Source of the DNA: Ancylomarina sp048268005
Lineage (GTDB): Bacteria; Bacteroidota; Bacteroidia; Bacteroidales; Marinifilaceae
NCBI GenBank assembly: GCA_048268005.1
Contig: JBLWWJ010000002.1
Location: forward strand, 1,240,001-1,304,000
DNA: 64,000 nucleotides
Reading direction: 5' to 3'
In this document: piece by piece, positions 24,684 to 33,943 of the stretch
Position numbering within the stretch: the stretch's first letter is position 1
Layout: every line of letters begins with the position of its first letter
Program-made: the position numbers and the translations under genes
Notes under the pieces: model-generated
What the model was told of the DNA's origin: nothing
The model's input: only the letters and a program-made list of their open reading frames with translations
The model's database searches: none

Positions 24684-25816
24684 TAAATGCCTCTAATGTG
24701 GAAAGGGTGGAAGATATTCTCAATATTTGTTTGAGAAATAGATTGCCTTTTTTTGCCTATCGTTTACCCAATTCTGATGAGATAATAATTGGTGTTCAGA
24801 AGGATCTTTCCCTAATGAATTTCAAAGGTTTTATCAATTTAAAAGGACAACAAGGTTTTGTTTTTGTTCCTTTTGATTCGAATGACAAACATCCATCCTG
24901 GCTCATTCGTCAGGATATAACTTTCAGTTCTAAGAATATAAGCGAAGCAGCTATTCAAGATTTAAAGCGATGTAAGAATGAACAGGAGAATGAAGAGAAT
25001 GATATTTATTTTGAAAGCTCTGAGTCAGATTATTACCATCAACTAGCTGAAGTTTTAAAAGCTTTAAAAGAAGAAAATCTGCAAAAGGCAATTTTATCTC
25101 GAATTCTGATTGAAAAGAAAGATAACAGTGTCGATAGTCCATCTTTGTTTTTTCAGCTTTGCCAGCATTATCCCAAGGCGTTTGTTTCTTATGTTTCTCT
25201 TCCAGGTATTTGTTCATGGATGGGTGCGAGTCCTGAATTGCTCCTTAAATCCGATAGTAATAAAACAGAAACAGTTGCTTTAGCTGGAACTCTGCCAATT
25301 TTAGATTCTAATTTGTCAGATATTAATTGGGGAAATAAGGAAATTGAAGAACAAGCTTTCGTAAGTGATTATATTGAATCGGTTTTTAAATCAAATTCGA
25401 TTAACGGATTTGAAAGAAAAGGCCCTTTTACAGTTCAAGCGGGTCAGGTTGCTCATTTGAAAACCGAGTTTAAAATAGAGCGTAAACTAAGTTTTATGGA
25501 TAAGGCTAAAATGATAAATGCCTTACATCCAACACCTGCAGTTTGTGGTTTGCCAAAACAGAAAGCACTTGAATTAATCAATGCCGTTGAAACCCATGAC
25601 AGGGAATATTATGCGGGTTATTGGGGACCATTGCAAGTGAATGGGGACTTTGCTTTGTATGTGAATTTACGAACCATGAAAATAACAGAAAATCAATTAT
25701 CTTTATTTGTTGGTGGTGGTATCACAGCTGATTCTATTCCAAAAAAGGAATGGGAAGAAACCCAGCACAAGGCACAAACACTGCTGTCAGTGATAAAGAC
25801 CAGTAAGCTTTCATGA
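24680..25816 (+). CDS. menF: isochorismate synthase
   Basis: A 378-residue chorismate-binding enzyme converting chorismate to isochorismate, the entry to menaquinone synthesis. It shows KAILSRILIEKK, the core PTPAVCGLPKQKALELI, YAGYWGPLQVNGDF and GGGITADSIPKKEWEET. The ATG at 24680 overlaps the previous TGA as ATGA; an upstream in-frame start at 24644 is unlikely. MenF and EntC differ little, and the menD neighbour decides for MenF. Confidence 0.92.
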   Translation: MINASNVERVEDILNICLRNRLPFFAYRLPNSDEIIIGVQKDLSLMNFKGFINLKGQQGFVFVPFDSNDKHPSWLIRQDITFSSKNISEAAIQDLKRCKNEQENEENDIYFESSESDYYHQLAEVLKALKEENLQKAILSRILIEKKDNSVDSPSLFFQLCQHYPKAFVSYVSLPGICSWMGASPELLLKSDSNKTETVALAGTLPILDSNLSDINWGNKEIEEQAFVSDYIESVFKSNSINGFERKGPFTVQAGQVAHLKTEFKIERKLSFMDKAKMINALHPTPAVCGLPKQKALELINAVETHDREYYAGYWGPLQVNGDFALYVNLRTMKITENQLSLFVGGGITADSIPKKEWEETQHKAQTLLSVIKTSKLS

Positions 25817-27537
25817 AGAATTTTAGTTCAAAAAAAATAAGAATGACTCAAGATACATCAGATATATTAGGTGTTAATGAAATTATAAATATTTGTGTTG
25901 CAAAGGGAATGGAACATGTGGTGATTTCTCCAGGATCGAGAAATGCGCCTTTAACCGTCTCTTTCGCACGTGAATCAAGAATCGAAACGTCGGTAATAGT
26001 TGATGAGCGAAGTGCGGCCTATTTTGCATTGGGAATTGCTCAACAGACGGGCAATCCAGTTGGTCTGGTTTGCACGTCAGGTACCGCTCTATTAAACTAT
26101 GCTCCAGCCATTGCTGAAGCTTTTTACCAACGCTTGCCTTTAGTGGTTATTTCAGCTGATCGGCCACAAGAATGGATAGGACAGGATGATAGTCAGGCTA
26201 TAGATCAGGTGAATGTATTACAGAATTTTGTGAAAGCAAGTTATCATTTGCCAATTGCTTTAGAGGGGACTGATGATTTATGGAGTATTAATAGAATAAT
26301 AAATGAGGCCCTAGCAAAAACAATTTCAGGAAGAATAGGGCCTGTTCATATAAATGTTCCTTTCCGCGAGCCTCTTTACGGAGAAAAAAGCAAAGATGCC
26401 AGATCTGAAAGAATCATTCATAAACTGATTTCGAAAGATGCCCTCTCAACAGAGGTAAAAGAGAGTCTGAGTCAGGAATGGCAGGCTTCAAAGAAAATTT
26501 TAATCCTAGCTGGTTTACTACCAAAGAATGAAAAACTGAATGCATGTTTAAGTCATTTGGCTAAGTTTAAGCAGGTCGTCGTGCTGACTGAGACAATCTC
26601 AAATTTGCAGAACCAGGCTTTTATTCCTTGCATCGATAGGGTGATTACTAGCTTTTCGGATGACGAAATTCTAAATTATCAACCCGATTTACTCATCAAT
26701 TTTGGTGGTCCATTGGTTTCTAAAAAGATCAAATCATTTTTGAGAGAGCATTCTCCTCAAAAACATTGGTTCGTTGGGAAAGAAGAGACCTTTATTGATA
26801 CTTTCAAAACGCTAAGTTCACATATTGATCTTTCTCCTGACCAATTTTTTGACAACATGTTAGCGCTTCTGACTGAAACTGAAAGCACATATGCTGAAGT
26901 TTGGAAAGACAGAGATTTAGCTTGTGATTTAGCTCATGAAACTTATCTGAAAAAAACGGAGTGGTCAGATTTAAAAGCTTTTGATACGGTTTTAAAAGCC
27001 ATCCCTGAAGGAGGTAATCTGCAATTATCCAATTCTTCGGTTGTGCGTTATGCTCAACTTTTCAAGATGAAACAGGATTTAGTTCATAATTCAAATCGGG
27101 GTACTTCTGGTATCGATGGCTGTACATCTACCGCAGTTGGCGCATCACATGTAAATAATAAGATAACAACGCTTATAACTGGTGATATTAGTTTTTTCTA
27201 TGACAGTAATGCCTTGTGGAATAAATACCTGAATAAGCGACTGAAAATTGTTTTAATTAATAATGGTGGTGGTGGTATTTTTCGTTTCATTCCCGGGCCA
27301 TCTGATCTTCCTGAATTGGAAGAGTATTTTGAAACCACTCAAGAATATCGTGCCGATAAGCTTGCTGAAACATACGGATTAGATTATTTTTATGCCGATA
27401 GTTTAGAAAACTTAGATCAAACATTGTCTGACTTTTTTAAAGCAGACGAAAGAGCTAGTATTTTGGAATTAAAGACTCTAAGAGAATTGAATGATGTGAT
27501 CTTGAAAGATTACTTTAAGGTTTTAAGAAAGAGATAA
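25813..27537 (+). CDS. menD: SEPHCHC synthase MenD
   Basis: A 574-residue thiamine-diphosphate enzyme: isochorismate + 2-oxoglutarate to SEPHCHC. Its N terminus has VISPGSRNAPLTVSFARE; the pyrimidine domain has GLVCTSGTALLNYAPAIAEA; the ThDP motif is near GDISFFYDSNALWN, after NRGTSGIDGCTSTAVGAS. Length is normal. The start overlaps the menF stop as ATGA. The N-terminal dozen residues before the conserved part may be extra; MTQDTSDILG at residue 11 is an alternative start. Confidence 0.96.
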   Translation: MKNFSSKKIRMTQDTSDILGVNEIINICVAKGMEHVVISPGSRNAPLTVSFARESRIETSVIVDERSAAYFALGIAQQTGNPVGLVCTSGTALLNYAPAIAEAFYQRLPLVVISADRPQEWIGQDDSQAIDQVNVLQNFVKASYHLPIALEGTDDLWSINRIINEALAKTISGRIGPVHINVPFREPLYGEKSKDARSERIIHKLISKDALSTEVKESLSQEWQASKKILILAGLLPKNEKLNACLSHLAKFKQVVVLTETISNLQNQAFIPCIDRVITSFSDDEILNYQPDLLINFGGPLVSKKIKSFLREHSPQKHWFVGKEETFIDTFKTLSSHIDLSPDQFFDNMLALLTETESTYAEVWKDRDLACDLAHETYLKKTEWSDLKAFDTVLKAIPEGGNLQLSNSSVVRYAQLFKMKQDLVHNSNRGTSGIDGCTSTAVGASHVNNKITTLITGDISFFYDSNALWNKYLNKRLKIVLINNGGGGIFRFIPGPSDLPELEEYFETTQEYRADKLAETYGLDYFYADSLENLDQTLSDFFKADERASILELKTLRELNDVILKDYFKVLRKR

Positions 27538-27583
27538 ATATCTATATAATAGCCATGAATATGGAACATATTTCTACAATTAA

Positions 27584-27612
27584 AAATTTGTGGAAATCTG
27601 TGAAATTTGTGG
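27584..27612 (+). repeat. three near-tandem AAATTTGTGG-like units between menD and menB
   Basis: AAATTTGTGG, AAATCTGTG and AAATTTGTGG lie directly end to end. This kind of run is a common intergenic motif in Bacteroidota. No function is known. Only one cluster is in the window. Confidence 0.6.
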
Positions 27613-27629
27613 TTGAAAAATAAAGAAAG

Positions 27630-28454
27630 ATGACAACAAGAAACTGGACAACAATAAAGGAATACGAAGATATCAAATTTGATTTCTTCGAGGGAATTGC
27701 AAAAATTACAATTAACCGCCCGGAGGTTTATAATGCATTTCGACCTCAAACGAATTTTGATATGCTTGATGCCATGGAAATTTGCCGTGAGCGTTCAGAC
27801 ATTAGTGTAATTGTATTCACTGGAACAGGTGATAAAGCCTTTTGTTCTGGTGGTGATCAAAATGTTAAGGGTGTTGGTGGTTATATCGATGATCACGGTG
27901 TACCTCGATTAAACGTTTTGGACTTGCATAAGGCGATTCGTTCTATGCCTAAACCAGTTATTGCTATGGTGAACGGTTATGCTATTGGTGGCGGTCACGT
28001 TTTACATGTGGTATGTGATTTAACGATTGCTTCAGATAACGCTAAATTTGGACAAACAGGTCCTAAAGTAGGTAGTTTCGATGCTGGTTTTGGATCATCG
28101 TATTTAGCTCGCCAGGTCGGTCAGAAAAAAGCGCGTGAGATTTGGTTCCTATGTCAGCAGTACTCGGCAAAAGAAGCCGAAGAAATGGGTATGGTCAACA
28201 AAGTTGTTGCTCTTGAGGATTTGGAGGACACAACAGTTGAGTGGTGTAAAATAATGATGATGCGTAGCCCTATGGCACTTCGTATGATTAAGCGTGGCTT
28301 AAATGCTGAGCTTGACGGTCAGCGTGGTTTGATGGAATTTGCTGGTGACGCGACTATGATGTATTACTTGATGGAGGAAGCTCAGGAAGGTAAAAACGCA
28401 TTCCTTGAGAAGCGTGATCCTGAATTTCAGAAATTTCCTAAGTTCCCAGGATAA
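27630..28454 (+). CDS. menB: 1,4-dihydroxy-2-naphthoyl-CoA synthase (naphthoate synthase)
   Basis: A 274-residue crotonase-fold enzyme that closes the second ring of menaquinone from o-succinylbenzoyl-CoA. It shows FCSGGDQNVKG, the oxyanion-hole helix AIGGGHVLHVVCDL, and GQTGPKVGSFDAGFGSSYLAR, all MenB-specific. The usual partners menC, menE and menA are not in the window. A long terminator follows. Confidence 0.97.
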   Translation: MTTRNWTTIKEYEDIKFDFFEGIAKITINRPEVYNAFRPQTNFDMLDAMEICRERSDISVIVFTGTGDKAFCSGGDQNVKGVGGYIDDHGVPRLNVLDLHKAIRSMPKPVIAMVNGYAIGGGHVLHVVCDLTIASDNAKFGQTGPKVGSFDAGFGSSYLARQVGQKKAREIWFLCQQYSAKEAEEMGMVNKVVALEDLEDTTVEWCKIMMMRSPMALRMIKRGLNAELDGQRGLMEFAGDATMMYYLMEEAQEGKNAFLEKRDPEFQKFPKFPG

Positions 28455-28481
28455 GATAACTCATAAATAGAATATAAAATT

Positions 28482-28535
28482 AAACCTGACTGGTTTATTT
28501 ACACCATGTAAATAAACCGGTCAGGTTTTTTCTTA
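28482..28535 (+). terminator. terminator of the men cluster
   Basis: A 21-bp stem (arm starting AAACCTGACTGGTTTATTTA) with one G-U pair and a 5-nt loop, followed by a T run. Confidence 0.93.
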
Positions 28536-28570
28536 TTTTTAAAACCAAATCAAACCTATAGAATCAACTA

Positions 28571-29062
28571 ATGAATATTCGCTTAGCCCAACATACCGAC
28601 CTAAAAGCAATCAATACCATCTACAATCAAGCTATTGATGCAAGATATTGCACGGCTGATTTAGATCATATCAGCATGGAAGAGCGTGAACAATGGTTTC
28701 AGTCGCATCCAGCAGACAAGTATCCTGTTTATGTAGGTGTGGTAAATGGGGAAGTGATCGCTTGGTTTTCATTTTCAGCCTGGCGTTCTGGTAGACGAGC
28801 TTTAGCAATGTCTTCTGAGGTGAGTTATTACATTCACGAAAGTCATTTCCGTAAAGGCTATGCCAATCAGTTGATGAATTTTGCAATTGAAAAGGCGTCT
28901 GAACTAGGTTTCATTAATCTGTTTGCCATTCTTTTGGAACCTAATGCTGCAAGTATAAATCTTCTTGAAAAATTTGATTTTGAATTGTGGGGAAGATTGG
29001 TTGATGTGGCTGAAATTGATGGTGAAGTTTGTAGCCAACGTATTTATGGGAGGCCTGTATAG
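28571..29062 (+). CDS. GNAT acetyltransferase, phosphinothricin-acetyltransferase-like
   Basis: A 163-residue GNAT with the PAT/bar family shape: IRLAQHTDLKAINTIYNQAI at the N terminus and the acetyl-CoA pyrophosphate loop FRKGYANQLM, followed by NAASINLLEKFDFELWGR. Substrates in this subfamily include phosphinothricin and amino acids such as methionine sulfone. The actual substrate here is unknown. Confidence 0.88.
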   Translation: MNIRLAQHTDLKAINTIYNQAIDARYCTADLDHISMEEREQWFQSHPADKYPVYVGVVNGEVIAWFSFSAWRSGRRALAMSSEVSYYIHESHFRKGYANQLMNFAIEKASELGFINLFAILLEPNAASINLLEKFDFELWGRLVDVAEIDGEVCSQRIYGRPV

Positions 29063-29066
29063 ATAA

Positions 29067-29101
29067 TAAGAATGCACTCCCCATTTAAGGAGAGTGCTTT
29101 G
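29067..29101. terminator. bidirectional terminator between GNAT and DUF4177 genes
   Basis: GCACTC and GAGTGC pair around an imperfect CC/GG extension and an AT loop, in a 41-bp gap between convergent genes. Confidence 0.65.
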
Positions 29102-29103
29102 TG

Positions 29104-29322
29104 TTAATTTTTAGCTCTTTTGAAAAAGGCGGTGTAGCCTACGGTATGTGTACAAACACCAATACCAAATAGTATAAATCCACCGTCGAGTTTAGGTTCT
29201 ATTTTTACCAATTCCCATCCTTCTTCACCTAGTTCATCAAACTTGATATTGATATCCTTTGGTAAGCCTGTTTTATTCCATTTTAGTGCGTTAATATGAA
29301 CAATTTTATATTCCCATCTCAT
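29104..29322 (-). CDS. DUF4177-like small protein
   Basis: A 72-residue protein beginning MRWEYKIVHI and containing FDELGEEGWELVKIEP, the typical DUF4177 pattern (WEYK..., LGxEGWELV). It is small and probably soluble, with no signal peptide. Function unknown. Confidence 0.8.
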   Translation of the reverse strand: MRWEYKIVHINALKWNKTGLPKDINIKFDELGEEGWELVKIEPKLDGGFILFGIGVCTHTVGYTAFFKRAKN

Positions 29323-29523
29323 ATTATAAATTTTATATTGTTTGAATGTTAAATGTAATACAAATAATAATGGAAATTGTTAAATGGCATTTGCTCGTAT
29401 TATTAAAATTCAATTTTTTATCTGAACCAATCATTTTTAGATGTTAAGAAGATCTTAAAGAGCCTCTGAAATTTTGAAAACTGATGGACTTGTTTTATTT
29501 TAGATCAATTAAAAATAAGCGGC

Positions 29524-29976
29524 ATGGGACGACTAATATTTATATCTTTATTATTGATGGTATCAGTAATAACAAATGGACAGACGGTGATGAAAAAGGG
29601 AAACTACAATAAACTGAATGAGCTTGAGAAGCGTGTGATTTTAAATAAAGGAACTGAATACCCACACACAGGAAAATACGTTGACCATAAAGAGGAAGGT
29701 GTCTATGTATGCAAGCAATGTAATCTGCCTTTATATCGATCTGATGATAAATTTGATTCACATTGTGGTTGGCCAAGTTTCGATGATGAAATTGAAGGAG
29801 CGGTTACGCATTTGCCTGATGCAGATGGAAGAAGAACGGAGATCATCTGTTCTAACTGTAAAGGGCACTTGGGACATGTTTTTAAGAATGAAGGTTTCAC
29901 TGAGAAGAATACACGTCATTGTGTCAATTCTATATCATTGAATTTTATTCCAGTGGCAGATAAAAAGGATAAGTAA
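29524..29976 (+). CDS. msrB: peptide-methionine (R)-S-oxide reductase, secreted
   Basis: A 150-residue MsrB that reduces methionine-R-sulfoxide in proteins. It has a signal peptide (about 1-20, ending ITNGQ), so it probably acts in the periplasm. The two zinc CxxC motifs (CKQC, CSNC) are present, as are SHCGWPSFD and the catalytic Cys in RHCVNS. The 5' flanking sequence 29323-29523 shows nothing firm. Confidence 0.95.
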   Translation: MGRLIFISLLLMVSVITNGQTVMKKGNYNKLNELEKRVILNKGTEYPHTGKYVDHKEEGVYVCKQCNLPLYRSDDKFDSHCGWPSFDDEIEGAVTHLPDADGRRTEIICSNCKGHLGHVFKNEGFTEKNTRHCVNSISLNFIPVADKKDK

Positions 29977-29984
29977 TTGCGCCT

Positions 29985-30270
29985 AATTATATTATAGAAT
30001 TATCAATTCTGTCCAAGATAAATTTGCGCTTCGCCCAATCGAGCTTGCGAGCTCATGAGCTTTGCGAATAAGCCCGACTTCATTTTTTGGCTTGATCCAA
30101 AAAACGAAGCAAAAAAGATCAAGGCTGCTTTTTAAAAGTTCTTCTTATTTGCCTTAAGCTTAAGTGTGGCCGGGTGATTTTCGAACAAGTTCTCAACTTC
30201 CCGGTCTTTCTAAAGCTTTCGTAAAACGAAAAGCATTTAAAAGAGAGGCCATACTTCGAGGAAACGTAAA
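29985..30270. repeat. hairpin-rich non-coding block after msrB
   Basis: This interval holds no gene. It is visibly richer in G+C than its flanks and has several inverted repeats: CTTGATC/GATCAAG at 30091-30097 and 30117-30123, GCTTTCGT/ACGAAAAGC at 30215-30234 (one bulge), and several GAGCT/AGCTC words at 30045-30065. It looks like a decayed or structured interspersed repeat. A genome search is needed to prove copy number. Confidence 0.45.
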
Positions 30271-30274
30271 TAAT

Positions 30275-30316
30275 AAGGGCAGTTGAATTCATCATATTGA
30301 AATCAACTGCCCTTTT
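30275..30316. terminator. bidirectional terminator between msrB side and aminopeptidase
   Basis: A 12-bp perfect stem AAGGGCAGTTGA/TCAACTGCCCTT around a 16-nt loop. It is positioned to end the minus-strand aminopeptidase transcript (stop at 30339) and any plus-strand read-through. Confidence 0.88.
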
Positions 30317-30338
30317 GAATATTATAATCTATAATAGC

Positions 30339-32111
30339 TTAGACTGGCTGCGTCTTATTTTTCAACCAATCTTTATGTTTCTCATCCAGTTGAGGTGCCA
30401 GGCTATCATATACTTTTTGATGGTAATGGTTGAGCCAGCTCTTCTCAGTATCGTTTAGTAGGTTTAAATCTAAAGCTTTGGTGTCAAAGGGAAATAGCGT
30501 TAGTGTATCAAATTCTAAAAATTCACCATATTCCGTTTTTAGCTTCTCTTTGCAAAGAATTAAGTTCTCATGGCGAATACCATAAGCACCTTCTTTATAG
30601 AATCCTGGTTCGTTAGAACTAATCATTCCAGGTAAAATGGCTTGCTCTTTAAGTTCCTGACGAATACTTTGAGGTCCTTCGTGAACATTTAAGAAACAGC
30701 CAACACCATGTCCTGTTCCGTGGCCATAGTTTTTACCATGCATCCATAGGGCCTGGCGAGCTAGTATATCAATATTACAACCACGAGTCCCCTTAGGAAA
30801 AACAGCCAAAGTCATTTGAATCATACCTTTTAGAACCAGAGTGAAATCCATTTTTTCTTCCTGGTTTAGCTCTCCTAAAGCAGTAGTACGGGTAATATCT
30901 GTAGTACCATTCATGTATTGTCCTCCCGAGTCAATCAGTAGGATACCTTCAGCTTTTATTTCACAATCGGTTTCTGTTGTGGTTGAGTAGTGAGGTGATG
31001 CACCATGTGCTTTATACCCCACAATACTCCCAAAACTTTCACCCATGAAATGTTTTTGCTGGGATCTAAATTCTCTAAGTTTATCTATTAAGGTAAACTC
31101 AGTTATCACAGATTTACCTAAATTCTCTTCCAGCCAACAGAAAAATTGAGTTAAGGCCAATCCATCTTGAACCATAGCCTCTTTCATACCTTTTATTTCC
31201 GTCGGATTTTTCTGGCTTTTTAGTAGTTGAGAAGGGTTCTCTCGTTCAATAATATTGGCAGAGATAGAACGGTAAATTCTCAAATTACTACGGTTGTTGT
31301 CAAGAAGAACATTTTCAGAGCCTGGAAGCTCTTCTAAGTCATCACATATTTTTTTATAATCAGCCGTTTGAATGCCATCTTTTTTAAGACTATGAATCAG
31401 TTCATCATCCAGTTTTGATTGCTCCAGATAGAGAGTACATGAATCTTCGTTGATTAAAGCGTAAGTAACAGCAACGGGATTAAAGTCAGCATCCTGACCT
31501 CTAAGATTAAAAATCCAGGCAATATCGTCAAGACTTCCAACGAAATGATGCTTGGCATCCAGTTTATGCATTTCATTGCGAATTATGGCTAGTTTCTCTT
31601 TGCGAGATTTACCGGCAAATTCGACTGGGTGTTCAAATATTTTGTGTTTAGGCAGTTGAGGTCTATCCGTCCATATTTCATTAATCAAGTCATCTTCTTC
31701 ATTGATATGGATAGATAAGTCGCCAAGTTTATTTTTTAATTCTTTGGTTTGAGCAATTGAAAAACAAGTTCCATCAAAACCAATATTAGCTTCAAACTCT
31801 AGCTCAGAAAGCAACCACTGGTATTGGTTTAGTACACCAGGTATCCCCATTTTAAAAAGGTCGATACCACTTCCTTCCAGTTCTTTTTCAGCTTGTAAAA
31901 AATAACGTGAATCTGTCCACAAACCTGCTTTATCACGAGTAATAACTACAGTTCCTGCAGATCCTGTAAAACCAGATATCCATTGACGAGCCGTCCAGTA
32001 TTCTGGAACATATTCACTCATATGAGGATCTGAACTGGTGATGATGTAAGCGTGGATTTCTTTTTCTTCCATCAGTGAGCGCAATGCATTCACTCTTTCA
32101 AAAATGGTCAT
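30339..32111 (-). CDS. Xaa-Pro aminopeptidase (M24B family, long form)
   Basis: A 590-residue aminopeptidase P of the three-domain XPNPEP1-like type: two creatinase-like N-terminal domains, then a pita-bread metallopeptidase domain (about 310-530). Metal-ligand motifs are DSGGQYMNGTTDITRT (two Asp), GHGTGHGVG (His) and SNEPGFY (Glu). The last ligand, normally Glu in an FExLTL motif, reads LEFDTLTL here, i.e. Asp (GAT). It removes N-terminal residues before proline, in the cytoplasm (no signal peptide). Single gene. Confidence 0.93.
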   Translation of the reverse strand: MTIFERVNALRSLMEEKEIHAYIITSSDPHMSEYVPEYWTARQWISGFTGSAGTVVITRDKAGLWTDSRYFLQAEKELEGSGIDLFKMGIPGVLNQYQWLLSELEFEANIGFDGTCFSIAQTKELKNKLGDLSIHINEEDDLINEIWTDRPQLPKHKIFEHPVEFAGKSRKEKLAIIRNEMHKLDAKHHFVGSLDDIAWIFNLRGQDADFNPVAVTYALINEDSCTLYLEQSKLDDELIHSLKKDGIQTADYKKICDDLEELPGSENVLLDNNRSNLRIYRSISANIIERENPSQLLKSQKNPTEIKGMKEAMVQDGLALTQFFCWLEENLGKSVITEFTLIDKLREFRSQQKHFMGESFGSIVGYKAHGASPHYSTTTETDCEIKAEGILLIDSGGQYMNGTTDITRTTALGELNQEEKMDFTLVLKGMIQMTLAVFPKGTRGCNIDILARQALWMHGKNYGHGTGHGVGCFLNVHEGPQSIRQELKEQAILPGMISSNEPGFYKEGAYGIRHENLILCKEKLKTEYGEFLEFDTLTLFPFDTKALDLNLLNDTEKSWLNHYHQKVYDSLAPQLDEKHKDWLKNKTQPV

Positions 32112-32245
32112 AATTAAGTTTCGTTATTGTTTATCCGATAAAAATACGATTTAAGCCATGTTTGACACTAACAATCAGAAGAAAATTTTAGTCGAGAATG
32201 AACTTTTTGTTATAAATTATGAAAAGACTTTAGAATATAAGACAA

Positions 32246-32284
32246 AAATAAGCCCTCTTTCTGTATTTGAAAGAGGGCTTATTT
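32246..32284 (-). terminator. terminator of the sigma/anti-sigma/DUF4097 operon
   Basis: A 16-bp perfect stem AAATAAGCCCTCTTTC/GAAAGAGGGCTTATTT with a 7-nt loop, just past the stop of the last gene on the minus strand. Confidence 0.9.
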
Positions 32285-32298
32285 ATATGTAAAAGAGT

Positions 32299-33360
32299 CT
32301 ATTTCAAACTCACATTGCCATATTTGCTAATTACATTAACTTTTGATTTCGGAGAATCTGTATCACCTATTAGCGCCTTGATCTTAGTTTCTGAATTGTT
32401 TTTTACTTTTTCTAAAACCTGAGCATCACTTGGATAGCTAATACCACAATACTTTGTCTCGGCATTGAGCATATAAGAGGCTCCTTCAGCAATTGAAATG
32501 CGACTAGGTACGTATTGATTATCTATGCTAATGTTCTCAAAATTTGGAGATACATTGTCAACTTTACAGTTTCCATATCTTAAGGTTAGATTTAGGTTGC
32601 GGCTTACATTTCCAATTTTGATATCAGAATATTGACCTTTGCTAATCAATACAGATTCTGTATTCATAATGTTAATCGCATCATATTTAGAATCTGCAAT
32701 TAGAGAGATATTATTATCTAAATGAAGTTTAGAAAATCGACTCACAACAACCAGGGTTTCACTGATACCAATGTTCATTTTTGAATACTTCAATGTTAAT
32801 TTGGTACGGTTACATTCATTAATGGTCGCTTTTGCATATGAAAGGTTGATGCTACTCAATGGTTTCTCGTTCGGATAAAGAAATTTCTCAGCAAGTAAGT
32901 TACCATAACTCAGATTGATATTGGCTTTTGCTCTTACCGTGTTGATGTAGATATCTCCAAATTTATTATTTAAAGAAATTTGAATGTACTCAGGCATAAA
33001 TACCTCATAATCGATACTGAATTTATTGCCTGTTTTGAAGGATTTTTCCATCTCTGTGAATGCCATAATGGTTTCACCGATCTGATCCATATTGATTTCA
33101 ATACCCTTGAACAATGATTCTGCTTTCGATTCGTTAGAGGCATGAACCGTTATGGTTGCTTTTATAATGACTGAATCAACTTCCCAATTTTTGATTTCAA
33201 TATCTCCGTATTTGTTTTCTATGGTCAGCTGGTCTCCTTGATTTACAGCATATTTTCCATCGAATGACTTGATGTAATCATCCGAAGCAAATACCTGGCT
33301 GCTAATTCCTATTGAAAGAAAAAGCAAAAGTGCAGTGAGTTTCAATCTAGTTGTTTTCAT
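32299..33360 (-). CDS. DUF4097-like beta-helical periplasmic protein
   Basis: A 353-residue exported protein: signal peptide about 1-25 (ending SQVFA). The rest is a repeating short beta-strand pattern with recurring KYGDIEIKNW, NKFGDIYINTV, SYGNLLAE and KYGNVSLK motifs, the look of DUF4097/head-GIN beta-solenoid proteins. It is the last gene of an operon with an ECF sigma factor and its likely anti-sigma factor, so it may be an envelope-stress target or sensor. The function is inferred only. Confidence 0.8.
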   Translation of the reverse strand: MKTTRLKLTALLLFLSIGISSQVFASDDYIKSFDGKYAVNQGDQLTIENKYGDIEIKNWEVDSVIIKATITVHASNESKAESLFKGIEINMDQIGETIMAFTEMEKSFKTGNKFSIDYEVFMPEYIQISLNNKFGDIYINTVRAKANINLSYGNLLAEKFLYPNEKPLSSINLSYAKATINECNRTKLTLKYSKMNIGISETLVVVSRFSKLHLDNNISLIADSKYDAINIMNTESVLISKGQYSDIKIGNVSRNLNLTLRYGNCKVDNVSPNFENISIDNQYVPSRISIAEGASYMLNAETKYCGISYPSDAQVLEKVKNNSETKIKALIGDTDSPKSKVNVISKYGNVSLK

Positions 33361-33394
33361 GCTAATAGGTTTTTATATTATTCGTTATTATTTT

Positions 33395-33943
33395 CTATAT
33401 ACTAATGATGTCGTTAAGAGCAATGTCTTGTTGGCTTACCAGATATAACTGTTGTACAATTTTATTTAAAATATTGTTTTTAACCTGAAAGTGTTCAATC
33501 ATAGCCTGAATGATACGCTCATCTTTAGGATTAGCTTGTAGCTCCTTTTCAAGCTGTTTGTAGAGCTTATCCATACTGGCAAGCTCATCTTTTATTGTGT
33601 TTTGTTCTTGAATATCAGTCGATTTTGATAATTGGCTGATGATGTTGAGTTGCTTGTCAATACTTGCTTTAAAATAGTTTTCTACCTCTTGATATTCAGG
33701 TGAAAGCTGACCAAAACTAAAATGTGGAGACTGAATTTCTCGAAGCTGGTATGTCGTTAAGCCAGCAATTGCCACTATAGCAATCATCGCTGCAATTTTC
33801 ATCAAGTTTTGCCATTTCCATTGCCATTTGGATTGATGATGCATTTGCATTTTCTGTCTAAACTGATCGAAGTGATCGTCCTGAGGTGCTTCACTGTCGA
33901 ACTTTGATCGGTTTTGTTTAATTATTTTATCTATATCGTTCAT
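33395..33943 (-). CDS. membrane protein, probable anti-sigma factor
   Basis: A 182-residue protein with a cytoplasmic N-terminal ~46 residues, one membrane helix at about 48-66 (MKIAAMIAIVAIAGLTTYQL) and a helical periplasmic C-terminal part. No zinc HxxxCxxC motif is present. Its ATG overlaps the sigma factor stop (ATGA), and this topology beside an ECF sigma gene fits an anti-sigma factor, though no family signature confirms it. Confidence 0.7.
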   Translation of the reverse strand: MNDIDKIIKQNRSKFDSEAPQDDHFDQFRQKMQMHHQSKWQWKWQNLMKIAAMIAIVAIAGLTTYQLREIQSPHFSFGQLSPEYQEVENYFKASIDKQLNIISQLSKSTDIQEQNTIKDELASMDKLYKQLEKELQANPKDERIIQAMIEHFQVKNNILNKIVQQLYLVSQQDIALNDIISI

